A DNA stretch of 37,025 bases from Thalassobius sp. I31.1 (GTDB lineage Bacteria; Pseudomonadota; Alphaproteobacteria; Rhodobacterales; Rhodobacteraceae): NCBI RefSeq assembly GCF_003031585.1, contig NZ_PWAA01000018.1, positions 1 to 37,025 on the forward strand. Reading direction: 5' to 3'. This document shows, piece after piece, positions 1 to 8,500 of the stretch; within the stretch, counting starts at the first letter, position 1, and each line of letters begins with the position of its first letter. The notes below the pieces were generated by a model. That model worked only from the letters and a program-made list of their open reading frames with translations. It did not search any database and was not told the DNA's origin. The position numbers and the translations under genes are program-made.

Positions 1-97
1 AAAAGACCCGGAAACAATAAACCACAGCGCAAGCAAAGCCAGCAGACGAGCTCGCTATTTGAGGGCATCTCGCCTGCGGGCTTTGCCTCATAAAGGG

Positions 98-148
98 TGG
101 GTCACTTTTAAATGCACATACCGGGTCAGTTTTGAACGATCATTGACA
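98..148. mobile_element. Right end of an IS21-like insertion sequence
   Basis: Two tandem, similar blocks (GGGTCACTTTTAAATGCA and GGGTCAGTTTTGAACGAT) are followed by TTGACA ending at 148. Tandem GGGTCA-type repeats and a terminal ACA are typical of IS21-family ends. The open frame from base 1 to the stop at 91-93 (about 30 residues, ending SPAGFAS) would then be the tail of the element's last gene, but I cannot identify that protein. Only the element's end lies in the window. It abuts the truncated IclR gene. Confidence 0.55.
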
Positions 149-149
149 C

Positions 150-545
150 GTGCGCATGGCCTCGACCATTGGCACCTTTGTGCCGCTGCATTCCAGCGGT
201 GTCGGCAAGGCCTATCTGTCTGCATTGCCGGAAGACGAATTTGAAACCCGACTGAACACTCTGAACCTGGCCCCGGTCACGCGCTTTACCACAACCGACC
301 CTGAGACACTGACCCGGCAGATCAACGAGAGCAGAAAAACCGGGTACATCTTTGACAGTCAGGAAAATGAAGAAGGCATCGCCTGTTTTGGCGCCGCAAT
401 TGTCGATCAGAACAACATTCCCCAGGCCGCGATCAGTGGGACCGTTCCCCTGTTCCGCCTGCACGATGACAAAGCGCAATACGTCCCCCACCTGCTGCAA
501 TGCATCCGGACGATTACAGAGCATCTTCGCGCATCGGGGCTGTGA
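150..545 (+). pseudogene. IclR-family regulator, C-terminal effector domain only (IS-truncated)
   Basis: The 131 residues match the ligand-binding half of IclR-type transcriptional regulators: the PLHSSGVGKAYLSALP stretch near the start, the GY-x-(8)-GI-C-x-A segment in the middle, and AAISGTVPLFR near residue 90. IclR proteins are about 250 residues with an N-terminal winged helix. That half is missing because the frame runs back into the IS21-like end at 148. The GTG at 150 is therefore not a natural start, and without its DNA-binding domain the product should not act as a regulator. The family usually controls catabolic genes; nothing here shows its former target. Confidence 0.75.
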
Positions 546-660
546 AATTCAGGTGATCGTGATGGGAAACCGGTCATACACAATTTCCCGGAGATCACCT
601 CAAAACAGCGCTTGCACATCCTCCGCCAAAACCGTAAAAGCCCCCTACCACAAGCAGGCA

Positions 661-734
661 GGCGAGTTGGCGGAGTGGTGACGCAGCGGATTGCAAATCC
701 GTGTACACCGGTTCGATTCCGGTACTCGCCTCCA
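661..734 (+). tRNA. tRNA-Cys (GCA), with encoded CCA
   Basis: A full cloverleaf can be folded. The acceptor stem pairs GGCGAGT with ACTCGCC, the anticodon arm GGATT-GCA-AATCC puts GCA at 693-695, the T arm contains GGTTCGATTCC, and CCA is encoded at 732-734. The 3' part from 688 on is duplicated at 22157, so the gene served as the integration site of the downstream element. The left copy keeps the complete, presumably functional gene. Confidence 0.95.
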
Positions 735-750
735 ATAAAATCAATGACTT
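688..750 (+). repeat. attL: 63-bp direct repeat covering the tRNA-Cys 3' end
   Basis: This block, from the anticodon stem of tRNA-Cys through TCAATGACTT, is identical over 63 bases to 22157-22219. The bases on both sides differ (C/T at the left, A/G at the right). Tyrosine integrases of islands commonly cross over inside tRNA 3' ends and leave such repeats. The integrase gene lies 72 bp inside this copy, as expected for attL. Confidence 0.92.
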
Positions 751-821
751 ATGGATTTCTGCTGTCATGGGGTATCACCTCAGGTATCAGTTTCTCGTTC
801 TGTGCTTGTTCTGTCCGCATA

Positions 822-1841
822 TCATTTGCGCTTTGCTGCGGCCTGACGCGCCCGCATGATTTGCCGTGCCTCGCCCGCATATTTGATGATCATGGCTTTG
901 GAGGTATGGCCGCTGAAGCTGGCAATCTCGTCGTCGGTACAACCAGCCCAAGCCAATTCCATCACACCACGATATCGTAATGCGTGTTGGTCAAAGGCCA
1001 TCAGGCCCAGCCGTTTACGCTCTCGCACCATCACCCTCGCCATAGCGTGGTAATCCATCGCAGAGCCGTCCGCCCGTGTCAGGATGTGTCGCGAAGGGTG
1101 TGGAGCGAACCCCAATTCGACCTTCGCCCGATCCAGTGCGACGTTCAACCCCTCCGTGCAAGGCAGGAGCAATGGCTTACCGGTTTTGTTCTGGTGCAGC
1201 TTCAGGGTTTCGCCATCATAATCGCCCCACTGAAAATCCACCCAATCACCGGGGCGCTGCACACTGCCCACGCCGATTTCAAAAATCAGCAAGGGCAACG
1301 GCTCCCCCTCATCACGCATCGTCTCCACCGCCCAATCGGCCCACGGCACGTGCGGCTTTTTACGCGCCTTCGGAACTTTAAGCGGTTCGATATCAATCGC
1401 TGGGTTATCCTTGCGCCACCGTTTGCGGATCGCCAGCTTGGACAACATGCTGATCGCAGTCGGGATGTAGTTTGCGAACCGAACCCGATGTTTGTTCTTT
1501 TCCATTGCATCGTAAATGTCGGCTTGTGTCAGGCGCGCTACGTCCGTTTTTCCAATCTTTTCAGTGAGGTATGTAAAAACAGGTTCCAGATCCTTGCGAT
1601 ACCGAGGCGAAAAATTCGCCCATTTATCAGTTTCGCGCATGGCGGCAATCAACGCGGTCCATGAGGTTTTCGCCTCCGCTCTCTTACCACTCACGATTTC
1701 CCAATACTGATGGTCAAATTCGGCAGTGCCTTCCTTAGCCGTGATGCGGCCAAGATAGATCATCTTGCCATTGACGCATTTACGCACGTACCAACGACCG
1801 GACGAATGCTGCCACAGATATTTCTTGCGCCGAATTACCAT
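822..1841 (-). CDS. int: Tyrosine recombinase (site-specific integrase) of the tRNA-Cys island
   Basis: This 339-residue phage-type integrase would catalyse integration and excision at the tRNA-Cys att site. The N-terminal 50 residues (WQHSSGRWYVRKCVNGK, LGR) look like an arm-binding domain, and residues 60-145 form the core-binding helices. The catalytic domain has R196 (QRPGDW), a lysine in the NKTGK turn near 219, H286-x-x-R289 (HALRYRG), H312 (SGHTS) and the nucleophile Y321 (IIKYAG), so every expected active-site residue is present. Length is normal for the family. It is the promoter-distal gene of a three-gene set with the two small genes upstream: its start overlaps the preceding gene by 7 bp. 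It lies directly inside attL. Confidence 0.93.
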   Translation of the reverse strand: MVIRRKKYLWQHSSGRWYVRKCVNGKMIYLGRITAKEGTAEFDHQYWEIVSGKRAEAKTSWTALIAAMRETDKWANFSPRYRKDLEPVFTYLTEKIGKTDVARLTQADIYDAMEKNKHRVRFANYIPTAISMLSKLAIRKRWRKDNPAIDIEPLKVPKARKKPHVPWADWAVETMRDEGEPLPLLIFEIGVGSVQRPGDWVDFQWGDYDGETLKLHQNKTGKPLLLPCTEGLNVALDRAKVELGFAPHPSRHILTRADGSAMDYHAMARVMVRERKRLGLMAFDQHALRYRGVMELAWAGCTDDEIASFSGHTSKAMIIKYAGEARQIMRARQAAAKRK

Positions 1842-2041
1842 TCAATTACCTCGCTTCCATCGATGGCATCACCACGTGCAATGGATTGCAGTTGCTCCAC
1901 ATCCCACCTTTCAAATTCACCAATTCTCTTGGGTTTGGGCAAAACGCCTTCGCTGACAAGTCCATGAAAATCCTTGGTCTTTAGATCCAACAGCGCGGCT
2001 GCATTTTTATCGTTTGCAAATAACTGAGTTGGGCGCGTCAT
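1835..2041 (-). CDS. Small helix-turn-helix protein, excisionase-like
   Basis: This 68-residue protein has one predicted MerR/AlpA-like DNA-binding unit: AALLDLKTKDFHGLVSEGVLPKPKRIGEFERWDVEQL, roughly residues 14-50, with the 'G-x-LP-x-P' turn and the W-D pattern that follow the recognition helix in excisionases. It overlaps int by 7 bp and the gene upstream by 4 bp (ATGA), so the three are translationally coupled. The likely role is recombination directionality factor bending attL/attR for excision; a transcriptional activator of int is the alternative. Function is assigned from size, fold signature and position, not from a close family match. Confidence 0.7.
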   Translation of the reverse strand: MTRPTQLFANDKNAAALLDLKTKDFHGLVSEGVLPKPKRIGEFERWDVEQLQSIARGDAIDGSEVIEW

Positions 2042-2283
2042 GTCTTCTGCCCATCTATGAGGTGTAGCTGCGCCTTGTTTTTGTTTTGCATGGCAAGCGA
2101 TTCCAGCCGCATCATTTCGTCAATATGTTCTGGCAGAAGCATCATCATTCGACCCAGCGAATAATACTGATCATATTCACGCGCTTTGGAACGAATTGTC
2201 CGGGGCGAGATCAACACACCTCTTGCCTGAAGCTTCAAGCTCCACTCTTCTGGTGTAAGTGCTTTTTCAACGATCTGAGACAC
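2038..2283 (-). CDS. Small DNA-binding protein of the integrase operon
   Basis: This 81-residue protein begins MSQIVEKALTPEEWS. I chose the GTG at 2283 because GGAGGA lies 6 bases upstream; an earlier in-frame GTG at 2307 lacks this and would put the ribosome site inside the gene. Residues 20-55 (ARGVLISPRTIRSKAREYDQYYSLGRMMMLLPEHID) resemble the helix-turn-helix plus wing found in small proteins next to alphaproteobacterial island integrases. It is the first gene of the operon with the excisionase-like gene and int. It diverges from the XRE repressor gene at 2404. The exact function is unknown; a second directionality factor or regulator is likely. Confidence 0.6.
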   Translation of the reverse strand: MSQIVEKALTPEEWSLKLQARGVLISPRTIRSKAREYDQYYSLGRMMMLLPEHIDEMMRLESLAMQNKNKAQLHLIDGQKT

Positions 2284-2342
2284 GCTTTTTCCTCCGATTG
2301 AGCGCACTCAAACGCAGGAAAAAAATATCGACAACTCATTTT

Positions 2343-2368
2343 TTCTGCACTAAGCATTAAGTGCAGAA
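2343..2368. promoter_or_regulatory. Palindromic operator between xis-int and the XRE gene
   Basis: A perfect 9-bp inverted repeat, TTCTGCACT and AGTGCAGAA separated by 8 bases, lies in the 120-bp divergent promoter region. A further CTGCAC half-site follows at 2371-2376. Such a palindrome beside an XRE gene is the usual operator layout of phage-type lysogeny switches. Confidence 0.6.
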
Positions 2369-2403
2369 TACTGCACAAAAGTTGATATGTAGGATTTATA
2401 ACA

Positions 2404-2985
2404 ATGGCCACTCTCCTCAAAAGCATCCAAAATTGGGATGAAAAGGAGTATTATAGAATGCTTGGAGAGCAAGCCGTCGCGAATGACGAGCAGGAAAGAT
2501 TCGAAAAGGTCCGACCGGACATCGGATTGAAGCTTTTTAGAAGCTGGAAAGGCTTGTCGCAGGTTGAGATGGCTGCTGCCATGGACGTCTCGCGGAGAAG
2601 CTACATTGATTATGAACACGGGGAAAAGCCGGTTCCGAGTGTTGCACTGGCGCGGCTTTTGTCCAAGTTCGACTGCGATCTCAACGTGCTGTTCACCCAG
2701 CAACCAGCACCTATCACAGCCACACAAGGCGCGAAAATCACCAACCGGGCGATAGATCTCACCATTGAACTCATGCAGCTCTGCAAAGGCATGGATAAAG
2801 AGGATGCAAGAAAGGTCGTCGGTGCCATAATTGCGGATGAAAGCGACCCTGCCTGCTGGGACGAAAAATACGTTATGGATTACGTCGAAACCTATACCGA
2901 CTATTTTCCCTCCGCAAAAGAACGGAGAAGCTGGCCCGAATACCAAGATCTATACGCCGAGCGGAATGGATCACACGAAGATTGA
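2404..2985 (+). CDS. XRE-family transcriptional regulator (island repressor)
   Basis: This 193-residue protein has a helix-turn-helix at about residues 40-90: GLKLFRSWKGLSQVEMAAAMDVSRRSYIDYEHGEKPVPSVALARLLSKF, with the canonical QVEMAAAMDVSRRSYIDYEHG core. The remaining 100 residues are not a domain I recognise; they contain an acidic, Trp- and Tyr-rich C-terminus (EKYVMDYVETYTDYF). It diverges from the xis-int operon across the palindrome at 2343-2368, and it probably represses that operon and itself. There is no LexA/S24 peptidase signature, so SOS-type self-cleavage is not indicated. Confidence 0.8.
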   Translation: MATLLKSIQNWDEKEYYRMLGEQAVANDEQERFEKVRPDIGLKLFRSWKGLSQVEMAAAMDVSRRSYIDYEHGEKPVPSVALARLLSKFDCDLNVLFTQQPAPITATQGAKITNRAIDLTIELMQLCKGMDKEDARKVVGAIIADESDPACWDEKYVMDYVETYTDYFPSAKERRSWPEYQDLYAERNGSHED

Positions 2986-3006
2986 CTCCTCACCATCTAC
3001 CGCAGT

Positions 3007-3327
3007 TTACTGATCGACCGCTCGCAAAATAGCTTGCCAATTCTGGCTTGCGCCAAGGATACGCAAGACGGCAAGATTGTGTCCCTCAATGCGATACACA
3101 ATCAAATGTTCAGCGCTCGGATGGATGCGCACTGGCGGATTAAATTCCAGCCGTTCACGGGCCATTTCCGGCATAAACACCAGACGATCCAAGGTGTCTT
3201 CCAAGATATCTGCATATCGATCAGCCTGCGTGGCTGACCAATTCTGCATCGTGTAATACCAAATATCTTCGAGATCGTTTTGGGCCGCTGGCGTGAGCTG
3301 ATATCCCGTCAGGTTATTTGCGGACAT
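3007..3327 (-). CDS. parE: ParE-family toxin of a type II toxin-antitoxin pair
   Basis: From the ATG at 3327 the protein is 106 residues and begins MSANNLTGYQLTPAAQNDLEDIWYYT. That opening, with the later RIHPSAEHLIVYRIEGHNLAVLRILG stretch, is the RelE/ParE superfamily pattern: an N-terminal helical hairpin and a C-terminal beta-sheet with conserved basic residues. ParE toxins poison DNA gyrase, though some family members are RNases. A farther upstream start (3366) is possible but would place 13 unrelated residues before the domain. It overlaps the antitoxin gene by 14 bp, so the two are co-translated, as usual with antitoxin first. The pair may stabilise the island. Confidence 0.88.
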   Translation of the reverse strand: MSANNLTGYQLTPAAQNDLEDIWYYTMQNWSATQADRYADILEDTLDRLVFMPEMARERLEFNPPVRIHPSAEHLIVYRIEGHNLAVLRILGASQNWQAILRAVDQ

Positions 3328-3559
3328 GTCGCTCGCGCATCCGTGCCTTGAAGGTTTTGAAGTCAAATTCCTCTGGCGGACCGCTGTTCACACCTTCATC
3401 AATCGCGACCTGCAGGGCCTCAATCGCCTCCTCGCGCTCTTGATCGCGGCGGATCAGATGCCGCACATAATCACTGGTATTGCTAAAGCTGCCTGCCTCA
3501 AGCCGCCCATCAATCCAAGACTTCATCGGATCCGGAAGAGAAACATTCATCGTTGCCAT
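3314..3559 (-). CDS. parD: ParD-family antitoxin (ribbon-helix-helix)
   Basis: This 81-residue protein opens with MATMNVSLPDPMKSWIDGRLEAGSFSNTSDYVRHLIRRD, the ribbon-helix-helix pattern of ParD/CopG antitoxins: a beta strand, then two helices with the G-x-[FY]-x-[ND]-x-S-[ED]-Y-[VI]-R signature. The acidic C-terminus (residues 50-75) is the part that wraps the toxin in this family. It should neutralise ParE and autorepress the operon by binding its own promoter. It is the first gene of the pair. Confidence 0.9.
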   Translation of the reverse strand: MATMNVSLPDPMKSWIDGRLEAGSFSNTSDYVRHLIRRDQEREEAIEALQVAIDEGVNSGPPEEFDFKTFKARMRERHVRK

Positions 3560-3679
3560 CGGTCATTCTCCGTTGCTCATGTCTTGTAACATGAGCGCAT
3601 GAAACTGTCAAAATAAATGGCAAACCTTGCCAAAATAAGGGATTCATTGAATGAACTCCCTGCTGACTTCAATGATTAA

Positions 3680-5569
3680 CTATCCGCTAAACCTCTCGAA
3701 CAATGTGACCCATCGATCAAGCAAAGTGTCATCAACATGCTTGTCTGGGTTTGACAAGAGCTTACCCTTAACTCCGAGTGCGAGTTGAATTTTCCAGTCA
3801 CTCACAAGCTCAAAGCCTTCATCTACCGCCCACGCTTTGATCTGGGGAACGATTGGTTTGTCAGTTTCGTAGAAATCCTCGAAATCTTGGCCAGCACGTC
3901 GCTCTAGCCGGTCCAACACTTGAATCACCAAAACAATTGGCAATAGATCTTCGATTTCACTTGCCTTCATGTCACCAGTAAATTGGTCGGTTGTCAGCAC
4001 TGAGTCCTTTGAACTTTGATACAAGCCATCCTTGAGAGACTTTGCGGCCTGTTTTCCAGCAGCATCACCATCGAGTAGAACAAATGGAAGTGCATCATCG
4101 CGCCCCATGAGGATCGCTGCGATTATTTTTGCCGTTTTAGCTCCGCCCGATGGTGGGAAAACCAATTCAGCCACTGGATTGATACGGCCCTTGGAAATCA
4201 GAATGTTCTTTATCGCAGACAAATAGTGTTGATCAGACGGTCCCTCAACGATCACCGGAGTGCATCCAAGAAGTAGACTCTCAGCAACCGACAAATTCAA
4301 CGCGGAATGCACCGCATAGGTAGCGCCAGCGCCTTTTTCTGCGTTTTTCCCTCTGCTCACCGCCAAATTGCTAGATGCTACCGTACCGCCGTCGCCGTCG
4401 ACAAATACTTTACGTACGCGATCAAGCCTGTCTGCATCGATCATGAAAGGTGAATGCGTGGTAAAAACGATCTGATGAGTCTTAGAAAGGCTATCGAAGA
4501 AGGTCGACAAGTCGCGCTGCGCCAACGGGTGGAGCGAATGCCCTGGCTCATCCAAAAGTACAATTGCATTGTCGTGCGTGTCCTCGCTCTCATATGTGAA
4601 AACGAGGAAAAAGCTTAGAAACCATTGCAAACCCGTCGAACGGCCTTCCAGCTCGATTTCTTCAGGCCGCCTGTCATCTGCAACCCATATGCGAAAGTAA
4701 TTCCCATCTGCATGAAGCCGGAAACGATAGTCGCCTTGCTTCCACCAGTCCTTGAAGGCCTTGGTCAATTTGGTCGAAGCGGACTGTAAAAGTGCTGCTC
4801 TTGTGCGGAGCTGCTCATCATCTGCCTGCATCTGTTCTTCGGTCTTCTCCTCAACACTGACGCGCTGTCCATGCTGATTGATGCGCTCAGTCACGCCTGT
4901 GGCTCTTGCCAATTCAAGAACCTCTTCAGGGCTGAGATTTACCAGCTTGAAGAGAACCCGAAGCGTTCGGGCTTTCGCTGCCTCCTTACCGCCAAGGTCA
5001 TCACGACTAAGGTTCTCGACGACATGAGGAAGATAAATTTGAGCATCGAGGTTCCCATAATTCGAGTAATATACGAACTTGGGCAACCAACTCTTGATAT
5101 AAGTAAAAAGACTCGGCCCCTTGTCCGGCTCTACTGCTTCTTCACCCTCCTCAATCGCCGAAACTTCCTTAATCTCGTAAGCTTCACCGACCTTGAAGTC
5201 GCTGTCATCGCAAAACCAAATCCCATACCGACCTTTGAAATCACGACAAATCTCGATGGTTTCGGTCTTGGACCGGTCCGCGCCAAACTTCTCGGCTTTG
5301 TCACGCTCAGCATCGGTAAGCTCAAAGATACATCTAATGAAATCATGCTTTTCCGGCTCTTCACGCATCTCAGCGTAACGGGATCTTGGCATGTCATCGA
5401 GCAAGTTGATCTCGCCGTCACCCGATGGATTCAGCTTCCAGAGTGGCAGCAGGAGGTTGGTTTTGCCTGCTTCGTTCTCTCCAATCAGCGCCGTCACATC
5501 CGAAGCGTCGATCCAGCCGCTGTCAGTTACAGATCTAAATCCTGTTACGCGAAATTTCTTCAGTTTCAT
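3680..5569 (-). CDS. OLD-family ATPase with TOPRIM nuclease domain
   Basis: This 629-residue protein is built like OLD (overcoming lysogenization defect) nucleases. The N-terminal ABC-type ATPase opens KKFRVTGFRSV, has Walker A GENEAGKT at 30-37, a signature-like EGRSTGLQW at 308-316, Walker B IVLLDE at 336-341 and an H-loop TTHSP near 370. A C-terminal TOPRIM domain has VEGPSD (E442) and LLDGDAAG (D500, D502), the metal-binding acidic residues. OLD proteins cut DNA and several act in phage defence, including GajA of Gabija. No UvrD-type helicase lies beside it, so this is not Gabija. It starts 9 bp after the restriction enzyme gene ends, on the same strand, so it probably belongs to that operon. 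Confidence 0.88.
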   Translation of the reverse strand: MKLKKFRVTGFRSVTDSGWIDASDVTALIGENEAGKTNLLLPLWKLNPSGDGEINLLDDMPRSRYAEMREEPEKHDFIRCIFELTDAERDKAEKFGADRSKTETIEICRDFKGRYGIWFCDDSDFKVGEAYEIKEVSAIEEGEEAVEPDKGPSLFTYIKSWLPKFVYYSNYGNLDAQIYLPHVVENLSRDDLGGKEAAKARTLRVLFKLVNLSPEEVLELARATGVTERINQHGQRVSVEEKTEEQMQADDEQLRTRAALLQSASTKLTKAFKDWWKQGDYRFRLHADGNYFRIWVADDRRPEEIELEGRSTGLQWFLSFFLVFTYESEDTHDNAIVLLDEPGHSLHPLAQRDLSTFFDSLSKTHQIVFTTHSPFMIDADRLDRVRKVFVDGDGGTVASSNLAVSRGKNAEKGAGATYAVHSALNLSVAESLLLGCTPVIVEGPSDQHYLSAIKNILISKGRINPVAELVFPPSGGAKTAKIIAAILMGRDDALPFVLLDGDAAGKQAAKSLKDGLYQSSKDSVLTTDQFTGDMKASEIEDLLPIVLVIQVLDRLERRAGQDFEDFYETDKPIVPQIKAWAVDEGFELVSDWKIQLALGVKGKLLSNPDKHVDDTLLDRWVTLFERFSG

Positions 5570-5578
5570 CTCAATACC

Positions 5579-8500
5579 TCAATCAATCTCCAGCCTCGGC
5601 AGGCCGTTTACAATCTTCATCGTCTCAAGACTTACCGTGACCACACGCTGGAACAATTCCAGTGGGTAACGCGGGTTGCCGACTGTTTCGTTGGCGTAAT
5701 CGTTGGCATCGTTGACGATGCCGCTTTTCTTGTCGGTTTTGACGATCTGGCGCTCCATCACCCATTCCAGCGCGGGCTTGCCGTTGACGACGTAGTCATA
5801 GGCCGCCAGCGGCACGTTCTGCATGGTGATGTTGTCATTGTAGATCACCGTGGTCAGGTCTTTTTCCTTGCCCTTACCGCCCCATTTCCACTTGTTCGTG
5901 TGTTTGACGCGATAGAAGGCGACGGGATCGTTCTGTGCTTCGGGGATCAGGCGGTGGTCGCCCTCTTTGAACGTGACCATGTAGGGATCGACACCTTCAA
6001 AATTCACATGCAGATCGCCAAGGGCGCGGCCTGCCTCAACGAAGGCGGCGAAGTCATCAAAGCTTTTGACCGCCGGAATGCGGGGGAGTTGTTTGGCTAG
6101 GTTGTTTTTGAACCGTTCGCGATAGTCGGGCGAGTGCAGTAGGCCATAGATGTAATAGAACAGATCCTCTTTGCTGATCTCTTGGCCCGGATAGGCGGTT
6201 TGGAAATGCGTAAGCCCGTCATCAGTGATGGCATCGCGGCGGTTCAGGCCAGTATCCGAGCTGTCAGCAGCAAAGAGGCCGACATCTGGTTTTGTGTCTT
6301 CGTAGAGATAGAGGGGAAAGCATTGGGTTCCGCCGTCTGTCTGAAGCTCAACCAAGCCGTCGACCATCGAAGCAAATTGCCCATATCCACCCCACCGCTG
6401 TTTAAGGACAATCATCCGATTGTCATTTGTTCCTTCTGGAAAAATGTGTGCGTTTTGCCCCATACGGTGAAGCAAGGTACTGTCATAGTAGAGCCACTGC
6501 TTTGAAAACGGGCGATATACTGCCGGAGCCAGTTTTGTTTGGTCAGACTGAAGGCTTTCTTGAGAAGCTAGAGAACTCAGCAAGCTGGATGTCCACTTGA
6601 TTTTTTTAGTGTCAGTCTCGACCTCACTACCGACACGATCGGCAGGAATATTGCTTCCGTATTTGGCCTGTAGTTGATGAAGATCTTGATTATATTGTGC
6701 AACCATCGCCGTCACTTTGGATTGAACTACTGCTTGTGAGGAGTTCAAAACCCAAGCATCTCGACCAGTCTCAATTCCGCGAGTGTAATTTTTGAACAGC
6801 ACGGCTTCGGTGTTGGCGTTCTCTTTGCTCCCGATCTCGATAAACTTGTCAAAGCTGCGATCCACTTGATCCAGCCAATCGTTGTTTTCATCGGGCGTGA
6901 TTGGTTTCCAGCCATTGGCATTCGTGATCCCATCCACAGATCGGAAATCACGCACAATCGCCAGCTTTTGTTTTTGATCGAGGTAATCGCCGATGTCGTG
7001 GAAATGGATGCGACCATGTTCAGTTGCATCTGGGTTCTTGACGAATACTGAAATTGCAATCGGTGCGCGGCTGCCTGAGCCGAATATCTTGCCACCTTCT
7101 TTGCGCGACTTCTCGCCAGACGTTCTCTGATTGCCCCGCAGATGGAACACGTAAAGATCGCTGAATTCATCAGCCAGACATTTGCGCAACCCGTCGGCCG
7201 CGTTGCCTTCTACCCATCCGGCATTGGAGACATAGGCCATGACACCTGCGTCCCCGATCCGATCACTGGCCCAGCGGATGGCGCGAATATAGCTGTCATA
7301 AAGTGAATTCTTGTTGGTCGCGGTTGACTCAGCCGCATATGTATCGCGGATTTTCTCATCCAGTTGCGCATAGCCAATATTAGCGGCGTTATCGTTGGCG
7401 CTGTTCTGCCCAGACGAATAGGGCGGGTTGCCGATGATGACGCGGATATCCAGCGCTTTTTGCTTGGTCCGGCGTTCCGAGTTGTCCGGCAGCAGGTTGG
7501 CGATCATGTCGCGTTCCTGCTCGTACATCTGGAATGTATCCGTCAGAAGGATGCCTTTGAACGGCTCGTAAGGGGCATCATCGCTCAGCTCCCCTTGCGC
7601 CAGTTCGTGATAGACCGTTTCGATATTCACGGCGGCGATGTAATAGGCCAGCAGCACGATCTCATTGGCGTGAATTTCGTGCTTGTATTTATGCTCCAGC
7701 TCTTCGGGTGAAATCAGCCCCGATTGCAGCAGACGTGTGATGAAGGTGCCCGTGCCAGTGAAGGGGTCAAGGATATGCACGCCCTTTGATCCAAGCGTCT
7801 GATTGAACTGGGATTTCAACACGTCATTGACGGAATGCAGGATGAAATCCACCACCTCGACCGGGGTGTAGACGATGCCCAGCCGTTGGGTCAGCACCGG
7901 GAATGCTCCCTTAAAGAAACTGTCATAGAGCTTGAGGATCAGCTCTTGCCGCCCATGCGCAGTGACAACATCAGCGGCGCGGCGTTCAACGCTGGCATAG
8001 AATTTGGCAAGGCTTTCGCTTTCCTTGGCCAAATTGTGTTCATGGAGCTGACCCAACACGATCTCCATCGCGCGGGAGACCGGGTTTTCCTTGGTGAAAT
8101 CACTGCTTTTGAACAGGGCGTCGAAGACGGGTTTGGTGATGAGGTGCTGGGCCAGCATCTCAATCGCTTCGGCCTCGGAAATTTCGGGGTTCAGATCATC
8201 CTGAAGCTCTTCTACGAAGGCCAAGAATGAAGTGCGCTCCGGCCCGTCCTGCGCGACGATGGCGGTGATACGGGTGATGTGAGTCTGGGCGATTTCTGCG
8301 ATATCCTTGGCCCATTTGTCCCAGTATTCGCGGGTGCCACATTTTTCCACGATCTTGGCCATGATGGCGCGAGTGAATTCGTCGAAGACAAATGCGCCCT
8401 GCTGATCGCTATCATCGCTGGTGCGGCGTTCCGGGGCATCATCGCCGATACCGGCGCCGGTGCGCTCGGCCTTGGTTTTGTTGGTGTCGAAATCATCGAC

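Noticed and set aside
3680-5569. Gabija system (OLD-like GajA plus helicase GajB)
   Set aside because: There is no UvrD-type helicase gene adjacent; the neighbour is a type ISP restriction enzyme.
4871-6100. A long plus-strand open frame (409 codons) opposite the OLD and restriction genes
   Set aside because: It is antisense to two well-supported domain-bearing genes and has no recognisable domain; it is a by-product of their codon pattern.
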